The translations under genes and the position numbers were made by a program. From NCBI GenBank assembly GCA_021776525.1, contig JAJFFT010000003.1, positions 1 to 64,000 on the forward strand: a stretch of DNA of 64,000 nt, in the 5' to 3' direction. The notes beneath the pieces are model-generated. The model had not been told where the DNA came from. It ran no database searches and was given only the letters and a program-made list of their open reading frames with translations. This DNA is from Robiginitomaculum sp. GTDB lineage: Bacteria > Pseudomonadota > Alphaproteobacteria > Caulobacterales > Maricaulaceae. Positions 42,199-53,044 of this stretch are shown piece by piece (the first letter of the stretch is position 1; the number at the start of each line of letters is the position of its first letter).

Positions 42199-42627
42199 TT
42201 ATTCACTGTCCTGTGTCACGGGGGTCCAGACCTGGGCCTGGCAAATTGGCCCGATACAGCCTTTGACCTTTAATGTACCGTCATCCATGGCGTGCATGAC
42301 AGAGCGGTATGATTTGCCGCTTCCTGGGTCGTATATACGACCTTTTTTCCACCCCTTTTTGCTTTCTTTGAAGCCTTTGACCATGATTAGGCCGACCATT
42401 GGGCGATCACGCAAAGCCGGGTCCGGGTTGTTGCTATCCAGAACTGTATCGCTGTTGCCGCTTTCTGTTTTGATCCAGACAATCGTGCCGCATGGGGTTC
42501 CATCGCCACAATCAGCGATATTAATTTTTGAATCTTTTCCGGGTGGATACCATAGGCCGTAAACGCTACTGGCCATTACCGGGCGCGCAAAAAGGGCGAA
42601 TAAAAAAATAAAACCTGATAATTTCAT
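42199..42627 (-). CDS. DUF2147 family exported protein
   Basis: An exported protein of 142 residues: signal peptide (about 1-18), then the DUF2147 pattern GLWYPPGKDSKINIADCGDGTPCGTIVWI with a cysteine pair. The family recurs in GWKKGRIYDPGSGKSYRSVMHAMDDGTLKVKGCIG. Members are secreted beta-barrel-like proteins of uncertain role. AGGAG lies upstream of ATG 42627. Confidence 0.85.
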   Translation of the reverse strand: MKLSGFIFLFALFARPVMASSVYGLWYPPGKDSKINIADCGDGTPCGTIVWIKTESGNSDTVLDSNNPDPALRDRPMVGLIMVKGFKESKKGWKKGRIYDPGSGKSYRSVMHAMDDGTLKVKGCIGPICQAQVWTPVTQDSE

Positions 42628-42689
42628 CAATCAAATACTCCTGTGTAAGGCGTACAAGATAGAGAACTTCGCAAAGATGAAAAGTTAAA

Positions 42690-43433
42690 TCAATTAAAAC
42701 TCTGGACCAGCGAGCCGACGACCAGTCGCCAGCCATCAACCAGCACAAAGAAGATCAATTTGAACGGCAGTGAGATAATCACCGGTGGCAGCATCATCAT
42801 CCCCATGGACATCAAAATACTGGAAACCACCAGATCGATGATCAAAAATGGGATAAAATATAAAAAGCCGATTTCAAAGGCGCGGCGCAATTCAGAAATC
42901 ATAAAGGCCGGGGCCACAATGTGCAGCGGCGTGTCTTCGGCGGTGGCGGGAATTTCGGCTTCGCTAAGACCAAGAAACAGGCCCAGATCCTCTTCGCGGG
43001 TTTGGGACAACATAAAGGTTTTGACCGGCGCGGCACTTTTAGTGAAAGCCTCGTTCAGCTCGATCTCCTGGTTCATCAAAGGCTCAATACCATCGGCATA
43101 ACTTTGCTGGAACACCGGGGCCATGATGAAGGCGGTCAAAAATATCGCCAACGAGGTCAGCACCATATTGGGCGGTGCCTGTTGCAGGCCCGATGCCGTC
43201 CTCAGCAAAGATAACACCACGACGATGCGCACAAAACTGGTGGTCATAATGACAATGGACGGGGCCAAAGAGAGCACGGTGAGCAAGGCGATTAACTGGA
43301 TAACCCGGTTGGTCAATGCCCCTTCACCGCCGGCATCAATGGTCACTGATTGAGCTAATGCCGGGTTGGACAACATAAGAAATATACACAGGCAAATACC
43401 CCAGATCAGTGCAATTTTAAGCCCGTGTTTCAT
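42690..43433 (-). CDS. fliP: Flagellar export gate protein FliP
   Basis: FliP is a core of the type III export gate in the inner membrane. This 247-residue protein has a signal peptide and four membrane helices, with the family motifs SLAPSIVIMTTSFVRIVVVLSLLRTA, PPNMVLTSLAIFLTAFIM and FLIIDLVVSSILMSMGMMMLPPVIISLPFKLIFFVLVDGW. The start overlaps the fliO stop by four bases. Confidence 0.96.
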   Translation of the reverse strand: MKHGLKIALIWGICLCIFLMLSNPALAQSVTIDAGGEGALTNRVIQLIALLTVLSLAPSIVIMTTSFVRIVVVLSLLRTASGLQQAPPNMVLTSLAIFLTAFIMAPVFQQSYADGIEPLMNQEIELNEAFTKSAAPVKTFMLSQTREEDLGLFLGLSEAEIPATAEDTPLHIVAPAFMISELRRAFEIGFLYFIPFLIIDLVVSSILMSMGMMMLPPVIISLPFKLIFFVLVDGWRLVVGSLVQSFN

Positions 43434-43747
43434 GCCGGTGTACTTTCTTGCGCCGACGATAATTCTGGTGTTGGGGCTATGGGAGCGGCCTCTCGGCTTT
43501 CGATCAGCGTATCGCTGGTCAGGCCCAGAAGAATGACGTGTTCCCGTGTGCCACTGTTGACCACGACGACCCGTCGCCGGGGGTCAAGCTGCAGACTTTC
43601 GCGTACGAAGAGGCTTTTGCCATCGCCCAAAGGCGCGCCGCGTATCATGCCGGGCGCATAACGACGCAGCAGGTACCAGATGCCGAAAATCAGCCCCAGC
43701 GTGAACAATAATCCCGCCAGATACCGGCCTGTGTCGAAATATTCCAT
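43430..43747 (-). CDS. fliO: Flagellar biosynthesis protein FliO
   Basis: FliO helps FliP assemble. The 105-residue protein has a membrane helix (about 9-27) followed by the FliO domain (GKSLFVRESLQLDPRRRVVVVNSGTREHVILLG). It lies divergent from flgB across a gap containing a CtrA box and overlaps fliP at its end. Confidence 0.9.
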   Translation of the reverse strand: MEYFDTGRYLAGLLFTLGLIFGIWYLLRRYAPGMIRGAPLGDGKSLFVRESLQLDPRRRVVVVNSGTREHVILLGLTSDTLIESREAAPIAPTPELSSAQESTPA

Positions 43748-43796
43748 AGCCGCAACCTTGCCGTACCAGAGATGGGGGACTGTTGCGCTGGCGGTA

Positions 43797-43811
43797 TTAA
43801 GGTTCCGTTAA
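43797..43811. promoter_or_regulatory. CtrA box between fliO and flgB
   Basis: TTAAGGTTCCGTTAA is a perfect TTAA-N7-TTAA site in the 162-base divergent gap between fliO (-) and flgB (+). A further half-site TTAACCATAAG is at about 43867. It probably controls one or both operons as class II genes. Confidence 0.8.
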
Positions 43812-43909
43812 GCATAAAATATTGTCACACATGCGGGGCGCATGGATCGTGATTTTCACTCTCTATTAACCATAAGCACGGCACTCTGCAGGGTGAAGAG
43901 GCCGATATT

Positions 43910-44353
43910 ATGAGCATTAAAGGCATTGCTGTATTTGACGTTTTACGTGGCACTATGTCCATGTTGGGCGAGCGCCAGAAGGTGCTGGCGCGCAATATCG
44001 CCAATGCCAATACGCCGGGCTTTGTGGCCAAGGATATTGACGACAAGGATTTTTCCAAAGTGCTGTCCAGCACTGTTGCTGGGCGCGGCGCGCAGGGCGG
44101 TCATTTGTCATTGCGGGTCAGCGACCCACGACACATCACCAGCGCCCATGGAGTCGCCGGACAAAGCGGGGCCGGAAAGTACAAGGTTGTCGCGCGGCCG
44201 GATTCGGAAACCACACTGAATGGTAATTCCGTGGTTCTGGAAGAACAGGTGATGCGGGTTGCCGAAACCCGGATGCGCTATGAAGCCGCGGCCGGCCTAT
44301 ACGAGAAAAGCATGGGCCTGTTGCGTATGGCCATTTCGCGGCCAGGCCGATAG
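43910..44353 (+). CDS. flgB: Flagellar basal-body rod protein FlgB
   Basis: A proximal rod protein of 147 residues with the rod motif ERQKVLARNIANANTPGFVAKD and a C-terminal helix ending YEKSMGLLRMAI. GAAGAGG lies before the ATG. It is the first of the flgB-flgC-fliE run downstream of a CtrA box. Confidence 0.95.
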   Translation: MSIKGIAVFDVLRGTMSMLGERQKVLARNIANANTPGFVAKDIDDKDFSKVLSSTVAGRGAQGGHLSLRVSDPRHITSAHGVAGQSGAGKYKVVARPDSETTLNGNSVVLEEQVMRVAETRMRYEAAAGLYEKSMGLLRMAISRPGR

Positions 44354-44371
44354 AGCATAAGGGAGTAACGC

Positions 44372-44788
44372 ATGACTGATATGTCCTCAGCCTTAAAAAT
44401 TGCTGCCGCAGGCATGCGGGCACAAAGCTCGCGCATGCGCATCATTGCAGAAAACGTGGCTAATTCCGGGTCAACCGCTACCGGGCCGGATGGCCAACCG
44501 TATCGTCGAAAAATCCCGGTTTTCACCGAGGAGCTGGACCGGGCCTCCGGTACACAATTGGTGAGGATGAGCAAAGCCGCGTCGGATCCGACCGCATTTC
44601 GCTCTGTCTATGATCCGGGACACCCGGCCGCAGATGCCAAGGGCTTTGTGAAATATCCTAATGTTAATTCCATGGTCGAGCTGATGGATATGCGCGAGGC
44701 CCAGCGCAGTTTTGAAGCCAATATCAGCGTTATTGAGAACAGCCGGGCCATGTTGTCACGAACATTGGAACTTTTGCGTAGCCGCTAG
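44372..44788 (+). CDS. flgC: Flagellar basal-body rod protein FlgC
   Basis: A proximal rod protein of 138 residues: N-terminal SALKIAAAGMRAQSSRMRIIAENVANSGST and a C-terminal VELMDMREAQRSFEANISVIENSRAMLSRTLELLR. It follows flgB by 18 bases with GGGAG upstream. Confidence 0.96.
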   Translation: MTDMSSALKIAAAGMRAQSSRMRIIAENVANSGSTATGPDGQPYRRKIPVFTEELDRASGTQLVRMSKAASDPTAFRSVYDPGHPAADAKGFVKYPNVNSMVELMDMREAQRSFEANISVIENSRAMLSRTLELLRSR

Positions 44789-44812
44789 CCCTGACTTTTA
44801 AGGATCACCGTT

Positions 44813-45124
44813 ATGTCGTTCGAAGCATTACAAGCCATGAAAGCCTACGGCCAGGCGGTCAACACCGCCAAGGTTGGCGGGGCAGGGGGCGATGAAAACG
44901 CGGCAAAGCTGGATTTTGGCTCTATGGTCAAAGACGCCATGCAAGGCGTGGTTGCTGATACCGCCAGCGCCGAGAAAATGACTGTGGCCGCCGCCACAGG
45001 TAAAGTTGATCTGATTGATGTTGTCAGCGCCGTCAATGAGGCGGAAATGACATTGGAAACCGTGGTTGCGGTGCGTGACCAGGTGATCCGCGCCTATCAG
45101 GACATTCTGCGTATGCCGATCTAG
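44813..45124 (+). CDS. fliE: Flagellar hook-basal body complex protein FliE
   Basis: The 103-residue adapter between MS ring and rod. FGSMVKDAMQGVVADTASAEK and VVSAVNEAEMTLETVVAVRDQVIRAYQDILRMPI match the family. It is the third gene of the run, with AAGGAT upstream of the ATG. Confidence 0.95.
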   Translation: MSFEALQAMKAYGQAVNTAKVGGAGGDENAAKLDFGSMVKDAMQGVVADTASAEKMTVAAATGKVDLIDVVSAVNEAEMTLETVVAVRDQVIRAYQDILRMPI

Positions 45125-45139
45125 GGACTGGTTTAACGC

Positions 45140-46558
45140 CTAACCGATATCGGCGCCGCCCACTGTAACATCAGCAATTTTCAATGTGGGTTGTCCAACA
45201 CCGACGGGGACACCCTGGCCGGCTTTGCCGCACACACCAATGCCCGGATCAAGGCTGAAATCATTGCCAATCATTTGCACGCGGGTCAGCACGCTGGGCC
45301 CATCACCGATCAGCGTTGCGCCTTTAACCGGTGCGCCGATCTTGCCGTTTTTAACGAGGTAAGCTTCGGTGCATTGAAAAACAAATTTACCAGAGGTGAT
45401 ATCCACCTGTCCGCCGCCAAAATTGACAGCATAGATGCCATCTTTGAGCGAGGCCAGTATTTCATCCGGGTCGTGCTCTCCGGCGTGCATGAAAGTGTTG
45501 GTCATACGCGGTAATGGCGGACAGGAAAAACTTTCGCGGCGTCCGTTTCCGGTCGGCTCCATGCCCATCAGGCGGGCATTTTGCCGGTCTTGCATATAGC
45601 CGACCAATATGCCGTCCTCGATCAATGTGGTGGCCTGGGTTGGGGTGCCTTCATCATCGACGGTCAGCGAACCGCGGCGCTCTTTTATACTGCCATCATC
45701 AATGACCGTAACGCCTTTGGCGGCCACCCGCTCACCGATGCGGCCTGAAAATGCGCTTTCGCCCTTGCGGTTAAAATCGCCTTCTAGCCCATGGCCAATG
45801 GCTTCATGCAGCAGAATGCCAGGCCAACCCGGACCAAGCACGACATCCATTTCACCGGCTGGACAGTCCACGGCCTGCAAGTTAACCAAGGCCTGACGCA
45901 GGGCCTCGTCGGCCAGACTTTTCCAGCTTTGCGGGGTGATCCATTGGGCATATGTGGTGCGGCCACCGGCACCGGCATGGCCGTTTTCGCGGCGACCATT
46001 TTCCTCGACAGTGACGGCAACGCCAATACGGACCAGTGGTCGGCAATCAAACACCGGATTGGCACCGGGGCGTAATATTGTGATGTGCCGCTGTTCACCG
46101 GCCAGCGAAGCACTGACTTGAATAACGCGCTTGTCCTGGGCACGCACATAAGCATCAATTTCTGCCAGAAGCTCGGTTTTGGCGGTAAAGTCCGGGGAGG
46201 CTGCGGGGTCTGCATCACCGTATAAAATATGGTTGGTGGATCGGGGGGCGTCGGCCCATGTACCGCCCGCACCGCTATCGGCGGCGCGCACCGCATTGCC
46301 AGCGCGTTTTATCGCCGCAGGGCTAAGCTCGGTCGAGTGGGCATAGCCGGTGTTTTCACCATTAACACGGCGCAGGCCAAACCCGCGCACAGCATCATAG
46401 GATGCGTTTTTAAGACGTCCATCGTCAAAAACAAAGCTTTCCGAGACGCTGCGTTCCGCAAACATCTCGCCATCATCTGCGCCCAGAAGCGCCTCTTCGG
46501 TCAAGGCACTTGCTTGCGCAAGGTCCAGATCAGTTTCGTCAAATACAGGATCAGTCAT
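45140..46558 (-). CDS. tldD: Metalloprotease TldD
   Basis: The TldD half of the TldD/TldE protease, which trims small peptides and modified peptides in the cytoplasm. The zinc motif HEAIGH is at residues 251-256. The N-terminal fingerprint FAERSVSESFVFDDGRLKNASYDAVRGFGLR and C-terminal GNGRRESFSCPPLPRMTNTFM are present; 472 residues is normal. tldE (pmbA) is not in the window. It sits close to the cytochrome oxidase cluster, an arrangement seen in other alphaproteobacteria. Confidence 0.95.
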   Translation of the reverse strand: MTDPVFDETDLDLAQASALTEEALLGADDGEMFAERSVSESFVFDDGRLKNASYDAVRGFGLRRVNGENTGYAHSTELSPAAIKRAGNAVRAADSGAGGTWADAPRSTNHILYGDADPAASPDFTAKTELLAEIDAYVRAQDKRVIQVSASLAGEQRHITILRPGANPVFDCRPLVRIGVAVTVEENGRRENGHAGAGGRTTYAQWITPQSWKSLADEALRQALVNLQAVDCPAGEMDVVLGPGWPGILLHEAIGHGLEGDFNRKGESAFSGRIGERVAAKGVTVIDDGSIKERRGSLTVDDEGTPTQATTLIEDGILVGYMQDRQNARLMGMEPTGNGRRESFSCPPLPRMTNTFMHAGEHDPDEILASLKDGIYAVNFGGGQVDITSGKFVFQCTEAYLVKNGKIGAPVKGATLIGDGPSVLTRVQMIGNDFSLDPGIGVCGKAGQGVPVGVGQPTLKIADVTVGGADIG

Positions 46559-46629
46559 GCCCTTTAACTAGGGCAAGACTTCCCGGCCGTCACCTTTTTT
46601 GCTGTAACCGGTGACGGCCAGAACTGTCT

Positions 46630-47202
46630 TCAGTCTTCGATCACCGTGAAACGCATCAATTCGTTGCGTGGCCAGGCCCATTCCGGGTTAAGCTCCGCTG
46701 CCTTTTGGTAATTGTAATAGGCTTCTTTGGTATTGCCCAAGCCTTCCTGCGCGACGGCAATGTTGTAATAAACATGCGCCGGCTGGCTCAAATTATATTG
46801 CAGCGCGGTGTTCAACTGGTGCAGGGCTTCTTCGACGTTATTTCCGCGCAAATATGCGGCACCCTTGTTTGCAAAGGCTTCGCCCAGATCAGGCCGCATT
46901 TTCAGGGCGGCATCATAATCATGAATGGCACCGTCCAGATCGCCCCGTGAGGCACGAATAATACCGCGATTGACATAGGTGGCCGCGGCATCCTTGCTGG
47001 TCAGCAGGGAATCCGTCAGTGCCCGGTTGCACAATTTTACGGCGTCCAGGTCGTCTCGGCCCCATTTCGCTTCTTCAAAACATGACTGGCCCAGTGTTGA
47101 GCCGATGGTCATGCTTCCGGCAAAGGCGGGCAGCGCAAATGTGGCGCTGGCGGCAACCACCAAAGCGCTTATACTGATTTTTGTTATGGACTTGTTATGC
47201 AT
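46630..47202 (-). CDS. Exported tetratricopeptide repeat protein
   Basis: A periplasmic protein of 190 residues with a signal peptide (cut near AFAGS) and about three TPR units (AATYVNRGIIRASRGDLDGAIHDYDAAL, EAFANKGAAYLRGNNVEEALHQL, VYYNIAVAQEGLGNTKEAYYNYQKAAEL). TPR units bind other proteins; the partner is unknown. GAGGAGAGG before ATG 47202 fixes the start. Confidence 0.85.
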   Translation of the reverse strand: MHNKSITKISISALVVAASATFALPAFAGSMTIGSTLGQSCFEEAKWGRDDLDAVKLCNRALTDSLLTSKDAAATYVNRGIIRASRGDLDGAIHDYDAALKMRPDLGEAFANKGAAYLRGNNVEEALHQLNTALQYNLSQPAHVYYNIAVAQEGLGNTKEAYYNYQKAAELNPEWAWPRNELMRFTVIED

Positions 47203-47448
47203 CAAACCTCTCCTCGTCTACCTGTGCGTAAAATCACGACAGGGAGCGTCCGATGCGATCGCGCAGCGGGCGCGTCACAGGAAGAATAAGTGAATTTGGT
47301 AAAAAAAACTAGTGAATATGTTGTAATGCTGATTTTTGCCTTGCAAAAGCGGTGGCGACTCTGCGACAAGGTGCCCCATGTAGATCACGCTAGGGGGGGT
47401 GTGGGCGTGTCGCCGTCATCATCCGGGCAATTATCAAATGAGGGTAGG
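47203..47448. other. Leader region of the cytochrome oxidase cluster
   Basis: This divergent gap carries the promoters of the TPR gene and of ctaC. The open frame continues upstream of the ctaC ATG to 47290 but has no signal-peptide sense there. I see an A-run near 47308 and a G-run at 47394, but no operator or promoter I can name. Confidence 0.4.
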
Positions 47449-48303
47449 ATGCGTTTCCTGTCAAAAATTACGGCTGGTTTTTTCATAGCTCTATTGGCAT
47501 TGCCGGCATTTGCCGATTTGCCACAAAATGTGCCACAAGAAAAAGCCTATGGTTTTCAGCCTGCCGCTACTGAAGTGGCGCGGCAAATTCATATTTTTCA
47601 CAATCTTTGGCTGATGCCAATCATCACGGCAATCGTGGTGTTGGTGACGTTGTTGATGATTTTCATTTTCATCCGCTTTAATCGCAAAGCCAACCCAGAG
47701 CCTCAGCGCTTTAGCCATAACAGTCTGGTCGAGGTCATTTGGACCCTTGTGCCGGTTTTGATTTTGGTGATCATTGCGGTCCCTTCATTCCGTCTGTTGT
47801 ATCTTGAGGATGTTATTCCCGAAGCCGATCTGACGGTTAAGGCCACCGGTTCGCAATGGTATTGGGATTATGAATATACCGATCCGGCGGGTAATCCCGA
47901 TAAAACGGTCAGTTATTCGTCGATCATGCTTGAGGCTGACGAAGCCAAGGCCGCCGGCAAACCGCGCCTTTTGGGTGTTGATAACCCGTTGGTCGTACCG
48001 GCTGGAAAAGTTGTTCGGGTAATCGTAACCGCATCTGATGTAATGCACAGCTTCGCCGTTCCGGCTTTTGGCGTCAAAATTGATGCGGTGCCCGGGCGCC
48101 TTAACGAGACGTGGTTCAAAGTTGATGAACCTGGGGTCTATTACGGCCAATGCTCTGAATTGTGCGGCAAGCGCCACGCCTTTATGCCAATTGAAGTGCA
48201 CGTCCTGCCACAGGCGGACTATGATGCATGGTTCACAAAAACACAGGCAGAATACGCCACGTTGCATGCGCTGGACGGCGCAAAACTGGCATTAGCCAAC
48301 TAG
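47449..48303 (+). CDS. ctaC: Cytochrome c oxidase subunit II (aa3 type)
   Basis: Subunit II takes electrons from cytochrome c to the CuA centre. The 284-residue protein has a signal peptide (about 1-22), two membrane helices (about 55-78 and 93-116) and a periplasmic cupredoxin. Its CuA ligands are present: His200 in DVMHSF, then Cys235, Glu237, Cys239, His243 and Met246 in CSELCGKRHAFM. AGGGTAGG precedes the ATG. It is the first gene of the oxidase operon. Confidence 0.96.
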   Translation: MRFLSKITAGFFIALLALPAFADLPQNVPQEKAYGFQPAATEVARQIHIFHNLWLMPIITAIVVLVTLLMIFIFIRFNRKANPEPQRFSHNSLVEVIWTLVPVLILVIIAVPSFRLLYLEDVIPEADLTVKATGSQWYWDYEYTDPAGNPDKTVSYSSIMLEADEAKAAGKPRLLGVDNPLVVPAGKVVRVIVTASDVMHSFAVPAFGVKIDAVPGRLNETWFKVDEPGVYYGQCSELCGKRHAFMPIEVHVLPQADYDAWFTKTQAEYATLHALDGAKLALAN

Positions 48304-49917
<1,614 letters not shown>

Positions 49918-49984
49918 GGCAATTGTGTTGTTGGCCCCGGTGTGAGCATTCATATCGGGGCTGGTTTTATGAGGATGATATGTC

Positions 49985-50974
49985 GTGAGTGACGTCAGTC
50001 TGACATCGGTAACCAATCACGGATTGGCTGAACCCCGGGATTTCATTCAATTGATGAAGCCTCGGGTGATGTCTTTGGTGGTGTTTACGGCCTTTGTCGG
50101 CCTTGTCGCTGCGCCTGAGGCGATCAACCCTGTTCTGGCATTGGTGTCGGTGTTTGCCATTGCGCTGGGGGCTGGTGCCGCCGGGGCGCTCAATATGTGG
50201 TTTGATGCCGATATTGATGCCAAAATGCGGCGCACGCAATTGCGTCCTGTGCCTTCGGGCCGGGTCCGTGCCCGTTCGGCATTGGGCTTTGGTTTGATCA
50301 TGGCGGTGATTGCCGTGGTGACACTAGGGGCCGCGGCAAATTATTTCGCGGCGGCATTTTTGGCGTTCACCATTTTCTTTTATGCCGTGGTCTATACCAT
50401 GATCCTCAAACGCCATACGCCGCATAATATTGTTATCGGCGGTGCCGCGGGTGCATTTCCGCCGATGATCGGCTGGATTGCGGCAACCGGTACTGTGGAT
50501 GTCAACGCAGCGATTTTGTTTGGCATTATTTTTCTATGGACGCCGCCACATTTTTGGGCGCTGGCGCTTTATAAAGCCGGTGATTATGAAAAGGCTGGCG
50601 TGCCAATGCTGCCCGTGGTTGCCGGGGCCAAAGTGACCCGTCGCCAGATCATGGCCTACAGCATAGCATTGGCTGCGATTGCACAATTGCCGATTATCAC
50701 CGGTTTGGGTGGTCTGCTCTATGCACTTGTTGCTGGCGCTCTAAGCTTGGCTTTTCTGGGATTGGCTTTGCGGGTGTTGCGCAGCCGGGCCGGAGAAGGC
50801 GGAATGGAGGTCGCGGCCTCCAGTGCTGATCTTTACGAGGTTCGCAAGGGCGATAAGGCGGCTCGTGATCTGTTTGGATTTTCCATTCTTTTTCTGTTTG
50901 CCCTGTTTGCCGCTTTGCTGGCCGAACATGGTCTTGGGCTCTATCATGCCGTTATCTTCGGAGGCTTTTCATGA
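49985..50974 (+). CDS. ctaB: Protohaem IX farnesyltransferase (haem O synthase)
   Basis: CtaB attaches farnesyl to haem b for haem a synthesis. The 329-residue membrane protein shows the UbiA-family Asp motif [25 protein letters not shown] and a second [16 protein letters not shown]. The start is GTG (49985) after GAGGATGATATGTC. The stop overlaps the start of the small following gene (ATGA). The haem A synthase ctaA is not in the window. Confidence 0.95.
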   Translation: MSDVSLTSVTNHGLAEPRDFIQLMKPRVMSLVVFTAFVGLVAAPEAINPVLALVSVFAIALGAGAAGALNMWFDADIDAKMRRTQLRPVPSGRVRARSALGFGLIMAVIAVVTLGAAANYFAAAFLAFTIFFYAVVYTMILKRHTPHNIVIGGAAGAFPPMIGWIAATGTVDVNAAILFGIIFLWTPPHFWALALYKAGDYEKAGVPMLPVVAGAKVTRRQIMAYSIALAAIAQLPIITGLGGLLYALVAGALSLAFLGLALRVLRSRAGEGGMEVAASSADLYEVRKGDKAARDLFGFSILFLFALFAALLAEHGLGLYHAVIFGGFS

Positions 50975-51135
50975 GCACTGAGAAATTAGAATATATTATA
51001 CCGACAGAGGCTCAAAAAGCCGCGCAACGCAAACGTAGTATTGCCATTGGTCTCGGCCTGGCGGGGTTCTGCCTGCTGGCCTTTGTGGTGACACTCATTC
51101 GCATACACGAGAATATGAATGCCACATACTCCTGA
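50971..51135 (+). CDS. 54-residue single-pass membrane protein in the oxidase operon (CoxF-like)
   Basis: The short frame [16 protein letters not shown], a basic stretch QRKRS, then a membrane helix ([20 protein letters not shown]) and a short polar tail. It overlaps ctaB by four bases and ctaG by 17 bases. GGAGGC six bases before its ATG is a proper ribosome site. A small single-helix gene at this spot is known in other alphaproteobacterial ctaB-ctaG intervals; its role in oxidase assembly is inferred from position. Confidence 0.85.
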   Translation: MSTEKLEYIIPTEAQKAAQRKRSIAIGLGLAGFCLLAFVVTLIRIHENMNATYS

Positions 51136-51730
51136 TCATACGCCAAAAGATAAAGCGCATCGCAATAAACGCTTTCTAATTGGCTTTTCGGTACTGGCCT
51201 TGTCTATGGTCGGGGCCGGTTATGCCTCTGTACCGCTCTATAATATTTTTTGCCAGGTGACGGGCTATGGCGGCACAACGCAAACATCCACGGTCAGTGC
51301 AGACGAAGTTCTGGACCGGATGATGACCGTGCGGTTTGATGCATCCGTTGCGCGTGGGTTGGGCTGGGAGTTTCGGCCTTTGCAATTGGAACAACGCCTG
51401 CGCATTGGTGAAAACGGCTTGGCGCAGTTTCGGGCGGTGAATTTAACCGACAAGCCGATAACCGGCATGGCCAGCTATAATATAACACCGCAAAAAGCCG
51501 GGGCATATTTCGTCAAGCTGGAATGCTTTTGCTTTACCGAGCAAACACTGCAACCGGGCGAGAGTATCGATATGCCAGTGATCTACTACATTGCCCCGGA
51601 AATTGCCGAAGAAGCCCGTCTTGACGATGTTAAGACAGTCACCCTGTCTTATACTTTCTTTGAGAAAGAAAGTCGCGGGGCACAAAAAAATGCCAGCCTT
51701 TCCCCGACCAAAGGGAAGCGTTTGCAATAG
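51119..51730 (+). CDS. ctaG: Cytochrome c oxidase assembly protein CtaG/Cox11
   Basis: It inserts copper into the CuB site of subunit I. The 203-residue protein has one N-terminal membrane helix (about 19-38) and a periplasmic copper-binding domain with the CFCF motif (KLECFCFTEQTLQPGE) and PVIYYIAPEIAEEARLDDVKTVTLSYTFF. VPLYNIFCQVTGYGGTTQ is a strong family mark. Its start lies inside the preceding 54-residue gene. Confidence 0.95.
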   Translation: MPHTPDHTPKDKAHRNKRFLIGFSVLALSMVGAGYASVPLYNIFCQVTGYGGTTQTSTVSADEVLDRMMTVRFDASVARGLGWEFRPLQLEQRLRIGENGLAQFRAVNLTDKPITGMASYNITPQKAGAYFVKLECFCFTEQTLQPGESIDMPVIYYIAPEIAEEARLDDVKTVTLSYTFFEKESRGAQKNASLSPTKGKRLQ

Positions 51731-51833
51731 AGCCATTGCGGCCAGTTGCCGCAGACGTATAGGGCCGGTATATCTTGGCCCGCACACCACAATGAGGATT
51801 GATTCCTCAACGCTACCCATAAGGGGGGATACT

Positions 51834-52661
51834 TTGTCTAGCCACGCTGTTGAACACGATTATCATCTTGTAAACCCAAGTCCTTGGCCACTGGTCGGGT
51901 CATTATCGGCTCTGGCCCTGACTATGGGCGGCGTCATTTATATGAAGGGCCTGTTTGGTCTTCCGGCGGGTTCTCCCTGGATTATGGCACTGGGCGCTCT
52001 TGGGGTGATCATCACCATGGTTGCCTGGTGGGGCGATGTGTTGCGCGAAGGTAAAGCCGGCGATCACACTCCCGTTGTGCAATTAGCCATGCGTTATGGC
52101 ATGATCCTGTTTATCGCCTCCGAAGTGATGTTCTTTGTGGGCTGGTTCTGGATGTTTTTTGAAGGCGCATTATTCCATAATGCACGCCTTGCGGCCGATG
52201 TTGTCCAAGGGTTTGAAACCTGGCCACCAGCCGGTGTCGAAGCCTTTGACCCATGGCATCTGCCATTGGTCAACACCATGATTTTGCTGCTTTCCGGGAC
52301 CACTGTGACCTGGGCGCACCACGCCTTGCAACATGGCGATCGTAATAGCGCAAAAATCGGCCTTCTTCTGACTGTACTGTTGGGTATGAGCTTTACCACC
52401 TTCCAGGTGATGGAATATGCCGAAGCCGGCTTTAGCTTTTCTGGAAACCTCTACGGCGCAACATTCTTTATGGCCACGGGCTTTCATGGGGCGCACGTCG
52501 TTATCGGAACGATTTTCCTTGCGGTTTGTCTGTTCCGTCTGAACGCTGGCGGCTTTACACCAACCAAGCATTTTGGCCTTGAGGCTGCGGCTTGGTATTG
52601 GCATTTTGTTGATGTGGTGTGGCTGTTCCTGTTCACCTTCATCTATGTGATCTTTGGATGA
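51834..52661 (+). CDS. ctaE: Cytochrome c oxidase subunit III
   Basis: Subunit III (275 residues, seven membrane helices) with HDYHLVNPSPWPLVGS at the start, FIASEVMFFVGWFWMFFEG, LLLSGTTVTWAHHAL and FHGAHVVIGTIFL. I use TTG 51834 because a strong AAGGGGGG lies six bases upstream and the N-terminus then aligns with homologues. An ATG at 51792 and a frame to 51591 add residues without ribosome sites or homology. Confidence 0.93.
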   Translation: MSSHAVEHDYHLVNPSPWPLVGSLSALALTMGGVIYMKGLFGLPAGSPWIMALGALGVIITMVAWWGDVLREGKAGDHTPVVQLAMRYGMILFIASEVMFFVGWFWMFFEGALFHNARLAADVVQGFETWPPAGVEAFDPWHLPLVNTMILLLSGTTVTWAHHALQHGDRNSAKIGLLLTVLLGMSFTTFQVMEYAEAGFSFSGNLYGATFFMATGFHGAHVVIGTIFLAVCLFRLNAGGFTPTKHFGLEAAAWYWHFVDVVWLFLFTFIYVIFG

Positions 52662-53044
52662 GCCAGCCGGCTATATCGCCGATTTCTGCTGGTCTGAAAT
52701 CTGTCTGCCCCAAATGCGGGGAAGGGGCGTTGTTTAACGGCTATCTGAAATTGGCCGAAGAATGCGAATGCTGTGGCCTTGATTACCGCTATGAGGATGC
52801 AGGCGATGGGCCGGCCAGTGTGGTGATCCTGCTGGTTGGGGTGTTGGTAGTGTTCCCGGCATTATTGGTCGAAGTGGCGTTCAAGCCGCCGATCTGGGTG
52901 CATGCGCTTTTGTGGCTACCGTTGGCAACGGTGCTGACTATGGCAATTCTACGTCCCTTCAAGGCGTTCTGGTTCGCATTGATGTATCGCAACAATGTGG
53001 TCCAGGGGCGCACAGGGACTAAAGACATTTCACCGGACACATGA
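52658..53044 (+). CDS. DUF983 membrane protein of the oxidase operon
   Basis: A 128-residue protein with an N-terminal zinc-ribbon-like part (CPKCG and CECCG) and two membrane helices (about 50-72 and 78-98), the DUF983 layout. It overlaps ctaE (ATGA) and surf1 (ATGA). DUF983 genes commonly accompany ctaE and surf1 in alphaproteobacteria; the exact function is unknown, and an assembly role is likely. Confidence 0.88.
   Translation: MSQPAISPISAGLKSVCPKCGEGALFNGYLKLAEECECCGLDYRYEDAGDGPASVVILLVGVLVVFPALLVEVAFKPPIWVHALLWLPLATVLTMAILRPFKAFWFALMYRNNVVQGRTGTKDISPDT

Noticed and set aside
51591..51833. N-terminal extension of cytochrome oxidase subunit III
   Set aside because: It overlaps ctaG in another frame; TTG 51834 has the only strong ribosome site and fits homologues.
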